In this document: positions 11,615 to 21,747 of the stretch, one piece after another
Layout of the letters: the number at the start of each line of letters is the position of its first letter
Numbering within the stretch: the first letter of the stretch is position 1
Assembly: GCA_963556195.1 (NCBI GenBank)
Contig: OY744525.1
Location: forward strand, 20,527,843-20,591,842
Length of the DNA: 64,000 bases
From: Sepiola atlantica
Lineage: Eukaryota > Mollusca > Cephalopoda > Sepiida > Sepiolidae
Reading direction: 5' to 3'
Position numbers and translations under genes: made by a program
Notes under the pieces: model-generated
What the model saw: the letters and a program-made list of their open reading frames with translations, nothing else
What the model was told of the DNA's origin: nothing
Database searches by the model: none

Positions 11615-12160
11615 TATTTCGATTATTTGGATTATTCGAACTACTGTTCTTTATCTTTAAAGCTATTCTCTCAACATTTCCGCCGATGTAACCTCCGACC
11701 TTCTTCAGGTGCATCTTGTCGAACTCGGAACTCTTTCTGTCAAACTCGGGAATCTTTACGGAATTTCGAACGGAACCCTTTACTAGAATTGTCAACAAAG
11801 ACCCATGATGTAACGGATAGAGTGCTAGGTAATAATCAGTTCTAAGCAACAGTCTTCTGGAGGTTGAAGGTTCAATCCTAAGTGTAGGCGATACTGAAAA
11901 TGCAATTACAAATTATTTGATGGAATGAGAGCAAGCTACTCTGTGGGTTAAATAAAGGGTTTGTTTAAAATTCAGTACAGATTCACGAATTTGACAGAAA
12001 GATTCCCGAGTTCGACAAGATACACTTGAAGGAGGTCAGAGGTTACATCGGCTGAAACAATGTGAGAATAACATCCATGATGAGAACAGTAGTCCGAATA
12101 ATCCAAATAATCCAAATTATCAAGCTTCAGCTCAAAAATTCCGAAACATAAGATATGTTT
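11615..12160 (+). mobile_element. Foldback element with tRNA-like core, copy 4
   Basis: Same architecture as the 7.0-kb copy. The left arm holds the reverse complement of the CTGAAGA...GAAAC block (CCGACCTTCTTCAGGTGCAT). The core has GATGTAACGGATAGAGTGCT and B box GGTTCAATCCT. The right arm holds CTTGAAGGAGGTCAGAGG and CGGCTGAAACAATGTGAG. Arms end in the shared string AATAATCCAAATAATCCAAA. Confidence 0.75.
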
Positions 12161-12361
12161 TGAGTATAAATGTCTTCGCATTAATTATTGGTAATTAACA
12201 ATGAACTGGCCAGACAGTTGAACCCTGAAGAATCAGCACGGGTTGTGCCAAGAGCAGATCCCATGAACTGTCCAGAAGTTTTTTTGTTTTTTTTATTCCT
12301 TAAACTTTTTATTATGCAAGACCCTCATAAGAAAAAAACAAAAACAAAAAAAAAAAAAATG

Positions 12362-12690
12362 TCTTGGCTCGGCCTTTTGGCTAAGATCAAAGTGTAGTAT
12401 CTGTTCCGATGGATACTGCACGCCTGTCCTGTGCAGTTCTAGGAGGTCCACCCTCCCAGGCTTTGCCTCCCCTCTTTGGGGAGGAGTAAGTTAATTGCTT
12501 ACTGCTTGAGGCGCCCCTACCGGGGAATGCCGACGGGGCTGCCCAGGCAATTTTTGATGGTCAGAGTGCTCACCTCTCGGGCGTTGGCTTTTCAACCCCC
12601 ACTTTCCGACCCGACCTTGGGTCACATCTTACTTGTGGGAGTAGGATAAAACTGGCCTTGTGCCTAACTCCTGGAGAGGAGTAAATAAGA
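12362..12690 (+). mobile_element. U2 snRNA-headed SINE, copy 1
   Basis: The first ~45 bases match the 5' end of U2 snRNA: CGGCCTTTTGGCTAAGATC (stem-loop I), one extra A, then GTGTAGTATCTGTTC, which holds the branch-point recognition sequence GTAGTA. The U2 match stops there. A ~280-bp body unlike U2 follows, containing CAGTTCTAGGAGGTCCACCC, CCTACCGGGGAATGCCGACG and GGGTCACATCTTACTTGTGG, ending GGAGTAAATAAG. The head is preceded by an A-rich run. The sequence AGACCCTCAT occurs both before the A-run (near 12322) and just after the end, a possible target duplication. Four more copies are in this window. Confidence 0.85.
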
Positions 12691-12794
12691 CCCTCATCAT
12701 TGCTGTCGTCATATTACCTCTAGAAAGATTCTAGATTGCATGCGACAACAATACCTATTGAAACGTTCATAAATTTTTTTATTTTTTATTTTTT

Positions 12795-12860
12795 TATTAA
12801 AGATTAACCGCTTATCAAGGCCAAAAGGCCACTCGAGGATAAGGGTTGATGAGTTGAGTT
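12795..12860 (+). repeat. Dispersed short hairpin, copy 1
   Basis: CGCTTATCAAGGCCAAAAGG CCACTCGAGGATAAGGGTT. CTTATC pairs with GATAAG and GGCC with GGCC. Three related copies lie at 22.09, 38.77 and 39.91 kb. Confidence 0.5.
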
Positions 12861-13229
12861 TGTTAGATGGACGGTGAGACAATCACGTTGAAGATTGGAG
12901 ACGATGGTTAAAACTGGGCAGAATTTGATTATTTAAAAGGACGGCTTAACAATAACTTGTTAACATTGGACTTGAGAACGACCATGTTGTAGTCAGTTGG
13001 GAAGCAGCCCTGCAGTATTGTGCTTCGACAGACGAGTATTTATTGGAAAGAAACTCTACTCATGGAAGTTCTGTTTAGCTTCAGGTACACTGAGGAAGAA
13101 AGGAGAATTATTTACAGTAGTTGTAACTAGACGAGTTTTATATATATATATATATATATCATAAATTGAAGACAAGTTATTAGTTAATCAATAGTGGAGA
13201 GGAGGGGGTACGGTATTAATCGGTAAATG

Positions 13230-13300
13230 ATAACAATAGTTTCTGATAGGATTTGAACTCTGTATAGCCGATTCCATCGACCACGACTGTATAATTATAT
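13230..13300 (-). repeat. tRNA-like SINE fragment
   Basis: On the minus strand a B-box-like GAGTTCAAATCCTATCAG follows GTGGTCGATGGAATCGGC. A similar arrangement is seen at 59.78-59.84 kb, suggesting a shared SINE. Confidence 0.4.
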
Positions 13301-13310
13301 AATTAAGAAT

Positions 13311-13342
<32 letters not shown>

Positions 13343-14149
13343 AATTGTATTTTATCATCTTCTTCTCTTTTTTTTTTAGGAGTTTCAACCCCAAAACTGA
13401 TAATAATAAAATATTATTTTTGAAAATAAATAAATTCAAGCTTTACATGAAAATCTTTTAAAAAAAAAGGGCCATTTTCTTACTGAATTATTTAAGGGAT
13501 AATAATTCGCTTATTGAAAAACCAAAAGGGGTCAGGTTAGAAGATTCATTGATTTTTATATTTTATGGAACACGATGGTGGGAGTGGGTGAGAGCTATGA
13601 GTTCAGGGTGGCGGGTGCTTAGAGAGAGAGAGAGAGAGAGAGGGGGTAAGGGAAATTCAAAATGGAAGATGAGAAAATTGATTTCACTGACATTTTCCAT
13701 GTTTGATGTCGAGTATAAAGAACGCACGGGCAAGGGGTGTCTTGTCAAACATTTTAAGATTCATTTAGCATTGATTTTTTTTATTATTATTCACATTTAA
13801 CTTTTTAGCCATCTTTTTTTTTTTTTTTGATATTTCTGTTTAAAGAAGAAGAAAAAAAGAAGCTCACACGAGCGAAGGAATCAATGTTCTGCCAGTTTGT
13901 GCACAATTATTTTCTTGATTGGGAATAGGGAATTCAGATAGCAATGACTAATGAGAAGTCATATGCAGCTCATTCCCGGTTAGGGTGAAGGGAGCCTCGT
14001 TCTAGCACGTATTGTGAACACGCTTTATTTAATACTAACAAGGTTATGTACTATTAGTAAGGGTACCTGGTATTGCCCGGATATCAGATTTCATCAAATT
14101 AGAAATTATAATTTTCATTTGAAAATTTGTAATGAAGAGTCATCATTAT

Positions 14150-14550
14150 TTTTATTGTTTTTTTTTGTTTTTTTATAAACTATTATCTTGATCTATGTTT
14201 ATTTTTTTATTTTATATTTTTACTACGTTTCGGCCGATGCGTTCTCTAGCCTTCTTCAGATATAGTTTTCATGTACGTTGGTAATTTCCCTGTAGTATGT
14301 ACGACTGTTAATTGATTTTAAAAATAAACGTCAAAATCACAACTTCATTGGATGTCAATAGCATGAAACATAAAAATACACAGGTAACCAAAAGATTCAT
14401 ATTTAAATACGGGGTAAAAACATCAGCATAGATAAACAATACACATGGAGAAGACCGGAGAATAGATCGGCCAAAACGTAGTAGAGGTATACATATTAAC
14501 ATTAAAGACAATAGTTTGAAAACATACCATATAAATAGATATAATATAGC
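14150..14550. mobile_element. Foldback relic with hammerhead-like arms
   Basis: ACTACGTTTCGGCCGATGCG ... GCCTTCTTCAG (14223-14259) is repeated inverted as ACCGGAGAATAGATCGGCCA AAACGTAGTA (14453-14486). Outer flanks (AAACTATTATCTTGA / AAGACAATAGTTT) continue the inverted repeat. The core differs from the tRNA-cored family. The long minus-strand frame across it is non-coding. Confidence 0.5.
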
Positions 14551-14639
14551 TAAATATCCACCAGAATTCTTCAGGCCTTGTTTATTTGAGCAATTAACAC
14601 ATCCAATTAGATAGAGGAGTGGTTGGCCTTCTTTTGACT

Positions 14640-15165
14640 TTGAAGACAATGGATACACCCTGAAAGAGTGTCTGTATGATGAGAAGTATATAGTGAACTA
14701 AGGCTTTCTCAATCTCTAGCCACACTTTTTCGAACCGTGGCATTGTTAAAGTTCAGTTGCAAGAAGTTCAAGATGACAGAAAGCAATGCTGGGATAAGCA
14801 GAGAAGGATCGATGTCCTTTCAGGGACTAATTGCCCTGCTAAAGTTTGAGAGTCTAGTCTACCCTACTATTCTATCTATAGCTAAGGAGAGAAGAAAGAT
14901 TGATTCATAACTTTTTCCAAGAGTATTAGAGAAGGTGAATGTATAGCCACTTCTACTTCCAGTCTTATGATATATGGTACTTATCCAGATTAGGACCCAA
15001 GCTAAAATCGACTTGGTGTTTGTTAACGTTAGGGTTAGCTTGGGTCCTAATCCTCGATAAGTATCTGATATTTATCATTTCTAAACAATCACCCATCTAA
15101 GTACTGACCAATTTCAGTAAGGCTTAAGTTTAGTGATCTGACGAGAACTTGTTTTGATTTGATTC
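14640..15165 (-). mobile_element. 5S rRNA-derived SINE, split by a small hairpin element
   Basis: On the minus strand from 15165 the sequence reads GTTCTCGTCAGATCACTAAA then CAGTACTTAGATGGGTGA, matching the middle and 3' part of 5S rRNA. After an 86-bp hairpin insertion (14978-15063) the body continues with GAATAGTAGGGTAGACTAGA and CTGCTTATCCCAGCATTGC. The body is shared with 57.9 kb and with 50.5-50.76 kb. Confidence 0.6.
14978..15063. mobile_element. 86-bp hairpin inserted in the 5S-SINE
   Basis: Ends TACTTATC ... GATAAGTA enclose ATTAGGACCCAAGCTAA and its complement TTAGCTTGGGTCCTAAT, with a ~30-bp loop. It lies between the 5S head and the body of the SINE, so it inserted after that SINE. 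Confidence 0.55.
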
Positions 15166-15389
15166 TTTCATTTTGGAAAATGGTCTGATCTATGTCTCTT
15201 AAATCGTCGCCCAATTTTCATAAACTTCTTGTGAATATTGTAGAGGAGTAGGCTAAAAAAGATTTCCATCACATGGTTGTACCGACTGAAAACTTAGATT
15301 TAGTCTCCTCCTCCTCCCCCACCAAACCAAATAACACGAATAAATATTTGAAGACATAAAGAACTTGAAGCATAAAAACTTTTACCAAA

Positions 15390-15465
15390 ATAACCGGATT
15401 TGGCATTGAATAACCTGAAAAGGGTTGATATGCCGTAAAACAAAACAACCAAACCAAACCTCCAC
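15390..15465 (+). repeat. Repeat 3' tail, copy 1 (downstream of the protocadherin exon)
   Basis: GGCATTGAATAACCTGAAAA, GGGTTGATATGCCGTAAAAC AAAACAA. The same string is at 19.9 kb and inverted at 59.6 kb. It looks like the end of an interspersed element, probably a LINE. Confidence 0.5.
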
Positions 15466-15502
15466 CTTCTCCTCCTCCTTATAAAATAATTTGGTACATT
15501 AA

Positions 15503-17917
15503 CTAACATATTAGATCAATCACTTTTGTTAATGTCAAAGGAAATGAACTTACCTGATAAGCACCGTCGGCATATTTCTGTCCACATTTATCACCATGAT
15601 ATGGTCCTCTTCTTGATCCTCTAGTATGGACCCGAGATAGTTCAGAGTCGCCTTTAGCGCACCCCGAACCATCCGACCAATACGTAGACTGTTGAGAAGA
15701 ACAAGTAAAATTCCCATGTTCTGTGACACATTTACAAGGTAGGTTTACTCCATCCCTGTGCGAGGCGTTTTTCCGATCCTTGCAGCGAATGATACATATC
15801 GACATGGCGGCCGTAATGGACACCGATACGGTCACCGCTACCAACACAATGACAATCATTAAGACGAGGTGTATTCGTTTCTCACTTTTCGTATGTTTTT
15901 CGTTCGCCGTCCTCAGTGTTTTGTTGCTTACTGTGATTTTCAAAATCATGTCGACTTTTGCAGATAGAACTGGATTTCCACTATCTTTTACGATAAATCC
16001 AAGGTTGTATGACCCGGCATCTTGCTGCGTGACCACGCGGCTGAAGAACAAAAGGCCTGTGTAATGGTTGATAGAGAACAACTGTTTGTCATTGCCTCCA
16101 GTTATCTCATATTTAAGGAAGGCGTTTTCCCGACTGTCGATATCCGACGCTCTCAGCACTGTGATATTGTTTGTATGGCGGGGATAATAAATTACATCCA
16201 GACTGTAAGGGTTAACGCTTGGAAACGTAAAATAAGGGGCGTTATCATTTTCGTCTCGAACTTCGACGATCACGTTTGCTGTATTGTTCAACGATGGTAA
16301 CCCATTGTCCTTGACAAAAACTTTGAACTTGTAACCATCTTGAAATTCATGATCCAATGACATCACAGTTGAAATTGATCCACTGTCACTGATCTGGAAT
16401 GGTAAGAAGTTTTTGTTGTTAGTAACAAGAGAAAAACTAAGCTGTCCGCCAGCCCCTAAGTCTGGGTCAGTGGCATTAATTGAGCCAACGTGAAAATTTG
16501 ATTTCTGGTTCTCGTCAATCGAGAATTTAAATATCTCCTCAGAAAAATGTGGCTTTTCGTCGTTAACGTCCACAATTTTTATAGAAAATTTGCTCTCGCT
16601 GTGCAGCGGAGGAGATCCTTTGTCTTGACAGTTGATTGTAATGTCATGGTGATCTTCGATTTCACGATCCAATGGACTTTTCACAATAAGCTTATACTCT
16701 TTAGTTTCCATACTTAAAAGTTGGAACTTTTCATGGTAGAGGTCACAACCTACCTCCCCATTCTGCCCAACATCAGGGTCCGTCACCATGACGTATGCGA
16801 TAAAACTGCCGACAAGAACATCCTCAGAAATAGCCGCTACATTATCTATAGGTGGGGAAAGGAAGTTGACATCAATGATTGGTGGATTGTTCTGTTGGTT
16901 GATTACCTTGATCAGAACCACTGCAACCGAACTCAATGGAGGATTTCCCCCATCTGTGGCTTCAACATATAATTTATAAGTTAATTTTTGTCCAGACTTA
17001 AATTTCTCATGCAAGAAAACCTCTCCCGTTATTTCATTTAGTCTGAAATGAGCTCTAGCAATAGTGGAAGTTTTTGAACTGAATTGGTATGATATCTCGC
17101 TATTTTTCCCCAAATCTGAATCCACAGCCGACAGAATCACGACAGGAACGGTAACATCCTGTTCGTAACTGATAGAAACGTTGTATACATTCTGTGAGAA
17201 GATGGGAGAATTGTCATTGACATCTGTAACGGAGATGTGAACATCGAGGACACTTTGTTTTGGTGGTGATCCACCATCTTTGGCAATCACTTGAACCATG
17301 TAAGAATCTTGAACTTCTCTGTTCAGTCTTTCTTCTAAGACGATGCTCAGTTTTGATATGCCGTCCAGACTTTTAGAGACGGACAAACTAAATGGTTCGT
17401 TCATATTCTTTTCTAGCTGATAAGAGACCTGAGAGTTTTGAAAGCCGACATCTCTGTCAATTGCGTTTGGTATTGATATCTTTGTTCCGGTTCCAACGTC
17501 TTCATAAAACTGAATATCGACCTGTTTCTCTGGGAACTCCGGCTGGTGATCGTTAACATCTTGTACGATCACTTTGATTTTAAGAATCTTCATGAAGGTC
17601 TTCAGCCGGCGGACAGCAACTTTTATTAATTGGAAACATTCCTTGTTGTTAGCGCAGAACGATTCGGCATCAAGAGTCTGGGAAGTGTATAACTTTCCTG
17701 ACTTTTTTTCAACCCGAAACAACTGGACGCTGTCTCCGAGCTGAATGAATCGAATCAAGTTGCGGTCTTGTGACGGAACGTTATCCATCACGTGAGAATC
17801 GGAAGCTATGTCACCTATAAGTATATTTGGACTTCTACCTTCTTCCACGTAGTAGTTGAGGTCCACACACAGGCACAGGTGTAGGACAGACAGCAGGACG
17901 TATGCAGGTAAATTCAT
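15503..17917 (-). CDS. Protocadherin, large ectodomain + transmembrane exon (3' end spliced)
   Basis: Encodes a calcium-dependent cell-adhesion protein of the protocadherin type. Residues 1-17 are a signal peptide. Six cadherin repeats follow, with linker motifs DVNDHQPEF (120-128), DVNDNSPIF (232-240), a divergent NQQNNPP (340-346) in place of the usual acidic motif, DVNDEKPHF (450-458) and DENDNAPYF (555-563). EC1 carries a C-x5-C pair (Cys88, Cys94), as in vertebrate clustered protocadherins. A hydrophobic transmembrane segment spans about 682-710, followed by basic RCKDRK and a short cytoplasmic stretch. The open frame runs to a stop at 15503, but the coding exon very probably ends at 15554: there a CAG|GTAAGT donor follows codon 788 exactly (phase 0), so the last 16 translated residues are intronic. 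Cytoplasmic exon(s) should lie at lower coordinates and were not found. The ATG at 17917 directly precedes the signal peptide. Large protocadherin expansions encoded by such long exons are known in octopus. Confidence 0.95.
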   Translation of the reverse strand: MNLPAYVLLSVLHLCLCVDLNYYVEEGRSPNILIGDIASDSHVMDNVPSQDRNLIRFIQLGDSVQLFRVEKKSGKLYTSQTLDAESFCANNKECFQLIKVAVRRLKTFMKILKIKVIVQDVNDHQPEFPEKQVDIQFYEDVGTGTKISIPNAIDRDVGFQNSQVSYQLEKNMNEPFSLSVSKSLDGISKLSIVLEERLNREVQDSYMVQVIAKDGGSPPKQSVLDVHISVTDVNDNSPIFSQNVYNVSISYEQDVTVPVVILSAVDSDLGKNSEISYQFSSKTSTIARAHFRLNEITGEVFLHEKFKSGQKLTYKLYVEATDGGNPPLSSVAVVLIKVINQQNNPPIIDVNFLSPPIDNVAAISEDVLVGSFIAYVMVTDPDVGQNGEVGCDLYHEKFQLLSMETKEYKLIVKSPLDREIEDHHDITINCQDKGSPPLHSESKFSIKIVDVNDEKPHFSEEIFKFSIDENQKSNFHVGSINATDPDLGAGGQLSFSLVTNNKNFLPFQISDSGSISTVMSLDHEFQDGYKFKVFVKDNGLPSLNNTANVIVEVRDENDNAPYFTFPSVNPYSLDVIYYPRHTNNITVLRASDIDSRENAFLKYEITGGNDKQLFSINHYTGLLFFSRVVTQQDAGSYNLGFIVKDSGNPVLSAKVDMILKITVSNKTLRTANEKHTKSEKRIHLVLMIVIVLVAVTVSVSITAAMSICIIRCKDRKNASHRDGVNLPCKCVTEHGNFTCSSQQSTYWSDGSGCAKGDSELSRVHTRGSRRGPYHGDKCGQKYADGAYQVSSFPLTLTKVIDLIC
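15548..15554 (-). other. Splice donor ending the protocadherin exon
   Basis: On the minus strand the sequence reads TTATCAG then GTAAGT, a near-perfect 5' splice site. The first intron base is at 15553 and the last exon base at 15554. The coding length from the ATG at 17917 is 2364 bases, exactly 788 codons, so the intron is in phase 0. This implies the frame stop at 15503 is not the real C terminus. Confidence 0.8.
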
Positions 17918-18800
17918 GTTCAGCCGCCTCTTTTGTAGAAAACGTAAAATCCATTCAATCCATAAAGAATATCACAAATGCATCTGAAATACAGAAAAAA
18001 ATTTAATTTAAATTAACCTGAAATTCTAATTAATGTTGCTCATAAAATACCTTAGCTTCTATATCATAATCTTACATTACAAAGTCTGTCAATAAAGTAA
18101 TGAGACATCTCTCTATTTTCTTCTTTGGGTTTTCTGTAGAATATTGAATGTTTGAGAAAGTAACAAAAATTAAATATGATGAATTTTGGAACAAACAACT
18201 CATTTTTGGTTGATTAAGATATCAGGAGAGAACATCCCAGATCACAATAGGCATGGGTATGCTTTGTCCATGAACTAAGGAAATACGATATGCAAAAAAG
18301 ATTGAGAGCATGACTTCAGTGTGGTTCACAAATCATCCTATAGCAGCCTGTAATATAAACTCCTTCTTTACCCCCCTTAATTGACCATAACTTGAATATG
18401 TCTGGTGACAAAGTCATTAATGATATATGAAAGAACTTGGCATATTTTAAAAGAAATGTTCTAACTTACTCTCTAAGGAAAGAAAAATGTCTATAAGGAA
18501 GACAACTGCATATCAGATTTTAAAGGAATTATTTCACCTGGATAAAGAATAGTGCTCTTTACTTGAAGGAAAATTATAGATGGTGTTTTTAAATATGAGA
18601 AAATAATTTAATTTTGCCTTTCAGGAGTTAATACAAGGTGAACCTCCCTCCCACCCCAAATGCAATCCTTTGGAATCGTTAATAAAATTAAAAATCCTTT
18701 CTACTATCTAATCATATTTTGGCTGCCTGACTTGTCCACCAAGTTTCAGTCATAAATATCCAATAGTCTTTGTTTTATTGCCGATCAATGATATGCGAGG
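17918..18800. other. Region upstream of the protocadherin exon
   Basis: Expected to hold the promoter, 5' UTR or an upstream intron. No TATA box or conserved element could be singled out. Confidence 0.5.
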
Positions 18801-19135
18801 GACACTTTGGTGATCATCTCATAAGTAGGAGGTGTGATCCTGAATAGGCTTCAAACTCAGTTTACCTGTTACATAAATCCAGTCATGGACAGACGCCCGT
18901 TTGCCCAAACTGCCATCTTTGTTTTCCAACAAGAACAAGCGAGGAAGATCATTCAAAAAACTTATCACAAAAGAATAGAACTCTTATATCTCAATACTAA
19001 GGGAGATCACTTAACACTTAACCCGTCACATTTTTATCTGTGGGATTGTCTCAAATATAATGTGTATCAAAACAATCCTCAAACTCTTCTTGAACTGAAG
19101 ACGGCCATCACAGCCTAAATCAGGGCAGTGCCAAG
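18800..19135 (+). pseudogene. Tc1/mariner-type transposase C-terminal relic
   Basis: The 94-residue frame 18834-19118 ends HLTLNPSHFYLWDCLKYNVY then QNNPQTLLELKTAITA. That mirrors the DLNPCDFFLWGYLK-VY-NNPQT-LKAAI block at the end of mariner-like DDE transposases. The DDE core upstream is missing or unrecognisable, so this is a remnant. Terminal inverted repeats were not found. Confidence 0.6.
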
Positions 19136-19894
19136 AAAGCAGAATGTGACAATTTTGCATCTCATATCCAGGTGTGATTATTATTAAATGGCCATAAAAA
19201 TATCTGTTGAACATTCATAACTGAAACTCGGGCATAGACTGCAGTTTATTCGTAATAAATATGGTTGAATTGCCGGAAGGATTGGGAATTTTATTAACGA
19301 TTTCATGGGGCCATTTTTTTTGGGGGGGGGGAGGGGGATGTCACCCTGTACCATTCTTCTATACCAGAAAAGACGCATGCATCTATATTCAAGTACGATG
19401 TCACACCTATTTTTTTTAACAGCTTTAGTTGATCAGCATAGGTACAAATACAGCGAATAAAGAAAGACTTACTTTTATAAAGCTCTCAACTCCGTATTGG
19501 CCACACAAAAGCTACGTATTCTTTCCTGCTTGAGCAGAAGGAGCCACCATGGTGCGCGACTTGTCAAGTACCATACACAGTGAAACACTTTACGTTAGAA
19601 TCTGTTGATTTTTATCCCATGTGACGAAAACACTACAATGTTGGTACTATGAAGGAACTATTTAAAGACATCAGAGTAGACATCATAATGTCCTTTCTGA
19701 AAATGGTGGGTGTATACCCCAAAATTTAATATCTATAAGTTCAATAAACCAAATTTCCCTAGGAAAAATAATCAATTGCAGACTGTTTACTCAAAAAATA
19801 TACACATATAAAAGAAATGCATCCAAATCTGTTAAACATTTAAAAATATTATTAACTTGAGGTTAATAATATAAAATCCTTCTACCAATATAAA

Positions 19895-19960
19895 TGGAGT
19901 CGGCACTAAATAACCCCAAAAAGGTTGATATGCCATAAAACAAAACAAACTAACAAACTG
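19895..19960 (+). repeat. Repeat 3' tail, copy 2
   Basis: GTCGGCACTAAATAACCCCA, AAAAGGTTGATATGCCATAA and ACAAAACAAAC match the 15.4-kb tail. Confidence 0.5.
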
Positions 19961-20269
19961 GGTATACAACCTTTCAACCTAGACTCAAAATCAGCTAATC
20001 GATGATGATTTGAAGATATTTTTTACTCTAAGAATTCATGTTCAGCTGAGTAATCTTGAGTTATTAACATTTTATTTGCTTGAGTGCAAGTAAATCAGTT
20101 TCCCTATGTTTTAAGTGAGTGTTTAGCCCAAAAGAATACTATAACCCTCGTTGCAGGCTTGATGGCTCCCTATTGGTTTGTTTTTCTCTTCCCAATTATC
20201 AAAATCCAATTCTGAGTTAAAAACATCCCAAAGATGAAAAAACAACTAAAGTCTATAACAATCATCTTT

Positions 20270-20860
20270 TTGTTACTTTGGTTATACAAGTGGAGCACAG
20301 GGAGGAGCTGGTGCTGGTGTGATTGCAAGAATTAGGAGTGGGGAGAGTAAGTTCAGGAAATTTCTGCCATTACTAACCAGCAGAGGGTTACCGCTGTCGA
20401 CCAAGCGAAGAGTCTATCAGGCATGTGTACACAGTGTGATAGTGTATGGAAGTGAAATCTGGCCAGTGAGGGTTGAGGACATGCGTTGCATGGAGAGAAA
20501 TGATATAAGACTAATATGATGGATGTGTAATGTGAGTCTTAAAGACAGGCTTAGATCTGATGAATCCAGAGGAAGATTAGATCTGGACAGTATAGGAAGA
20601 TGTATGCAGAATAGGTGGCATTGTTGGTTTAGTTACATTGAAAGAATGGATGAAAGTTGCTGGGTTAGTAGATGTAGAACAGTTGATATAGCAGGGTAAG
20701 TTGGCAGAACATGGCCAATGAAAATATGGGAGAAAGTAATGATGGCTCTGATAGAAAGGGAGATAAATAAAGACCTGGCCAGAAATAGATTAATTTGGAA
20801 GTCAATTTCTGAAGGCATTCAACATGTGTCAGCATTTAAAATGGACGTTAAACTAAATAT
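20270..20860 (+). mobile_element. LINE 3' end (reverse transcriptase C terminus, stops)
   Basis: Translation gives SGESKFRKFLPLLTSRGLPL, then KRRVYQACVHSVIVYGSEIW, DMRCMERNDIRLI, a stop (20517), WMCNVSLKDRLRSDESRG and MKIWEKVMMALIEREINKDL. This is the familiar C-terminal region of non-LTR retrotransposon polymerases. At least two in-frame stops (20517-20519 and near 20697) make it dead. The 3' end reads GCATTTAAAATGGACGTTAA and runs into GATGATG repeats, as in LINEs with microsatellite tails. The clade is not certain. Confidence 0.75.
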
Positions 20861-21395
20861 GATGATGATGATGATAATGCTGATAATGATGGTGATGATG
20901 CATACAAGTATACAGCATTTAAAATGGACGTTAAATGATGATGATAATATGATGATGATGATAATGATGATAATGATGGTGATGATGCATACAAGTATAC
21001 AGCATTTAAAATGGACGTTAAATGATGATGATAATGATGATGATGATAATGCTGATAATGATGATGATGATGCACACAAGTATACAGCATTTAAAATGGA
21101 CGTTAAATGATGATGATAATGATGATGATGATGATAATGCTGATAATGATGATGATGATAATGCACACAAGTATACAGCATTTAAAATGGACGTTAAATG
21201 ATGATGATAAATATGATGATGATAATGCACACAAGTATACAGCATTTAAAATGGACATTAAATGATGATGATAAATATGATGATGATGATGATGATGCAT
21301 ACAAGTATACAGCATTTAAAATGGACGTTAAATGATGATGATAAATATGATGATGATGATAATGCTGATAATGATGATGATGCATACAAGTATAT
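20831..21395 (+). repeat. Minisatellite made from the LINE tail
   Basis: Seven units, each holding AGCATTTAAAATGGACGTTA followed by GATGATGATAAT-type repeats and GCATACAAGTATAC. Spacing is about 84-89 bp for the first units and 63-71 bp later. The unit contains the last bases of the upstream LINE plus its GAT microsatellite, so the array grew from that 3' end. His-rich translations here are meaningless. Confidence 0.85.
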
Positions 21396-21747
21396 ACACA
21401 TTCAAATTATTGCACCTATTCATATAATACTAAAACTCTGATAATCATGCATGCTAGATGGTGGGATAAAGTATGAATGAGACGAGAAGAGGTGGGAAGA
21501 GGGGAATAGCAGTTGCAGAAGAGATGGCGAATAGAGGATGATGTAAATAAATAAATGATGTAAATAAAGAAGAAAATGGAAAGACTAAAGTAGTAGTAGC
21601 AGAAATAGCATAAGAGAATGGTATAAATGCAGAACAAAAAAAGAAAGCTTAAAAATTATGGAAGATTATAAAAATGTAATATAGGGTTCATGGCTATGAG
21701 CAAGATACACAGGGTTCCTAATTCATTACCGGGCAACGCCGGGTGGG

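Noticed and set aside
12362..12420. Functional U2 snRNA gene
   Set aside because: Only the first ~45 bases match U2; the Sm site and 3' stem-loops are absent and the same unrelated body follows in every copy.
14308..14658. 116-residue hydrophobic minus-strand frame
   Set aside because: It crosses the boundary between a foldback relic and a 5S-SINE body, so it cannot be an evolved gene.
15723..16972. Open frames on the plus strand opposite the protocadherin exon
   Set aside because: They are antisense shadows of a long coding exon and have no domains of their own.
20819..21385. His/Ser-rich minus-strand frames
   Set aside because: Translation of the GAT-rich minisatellite; repeated composition, not protein.
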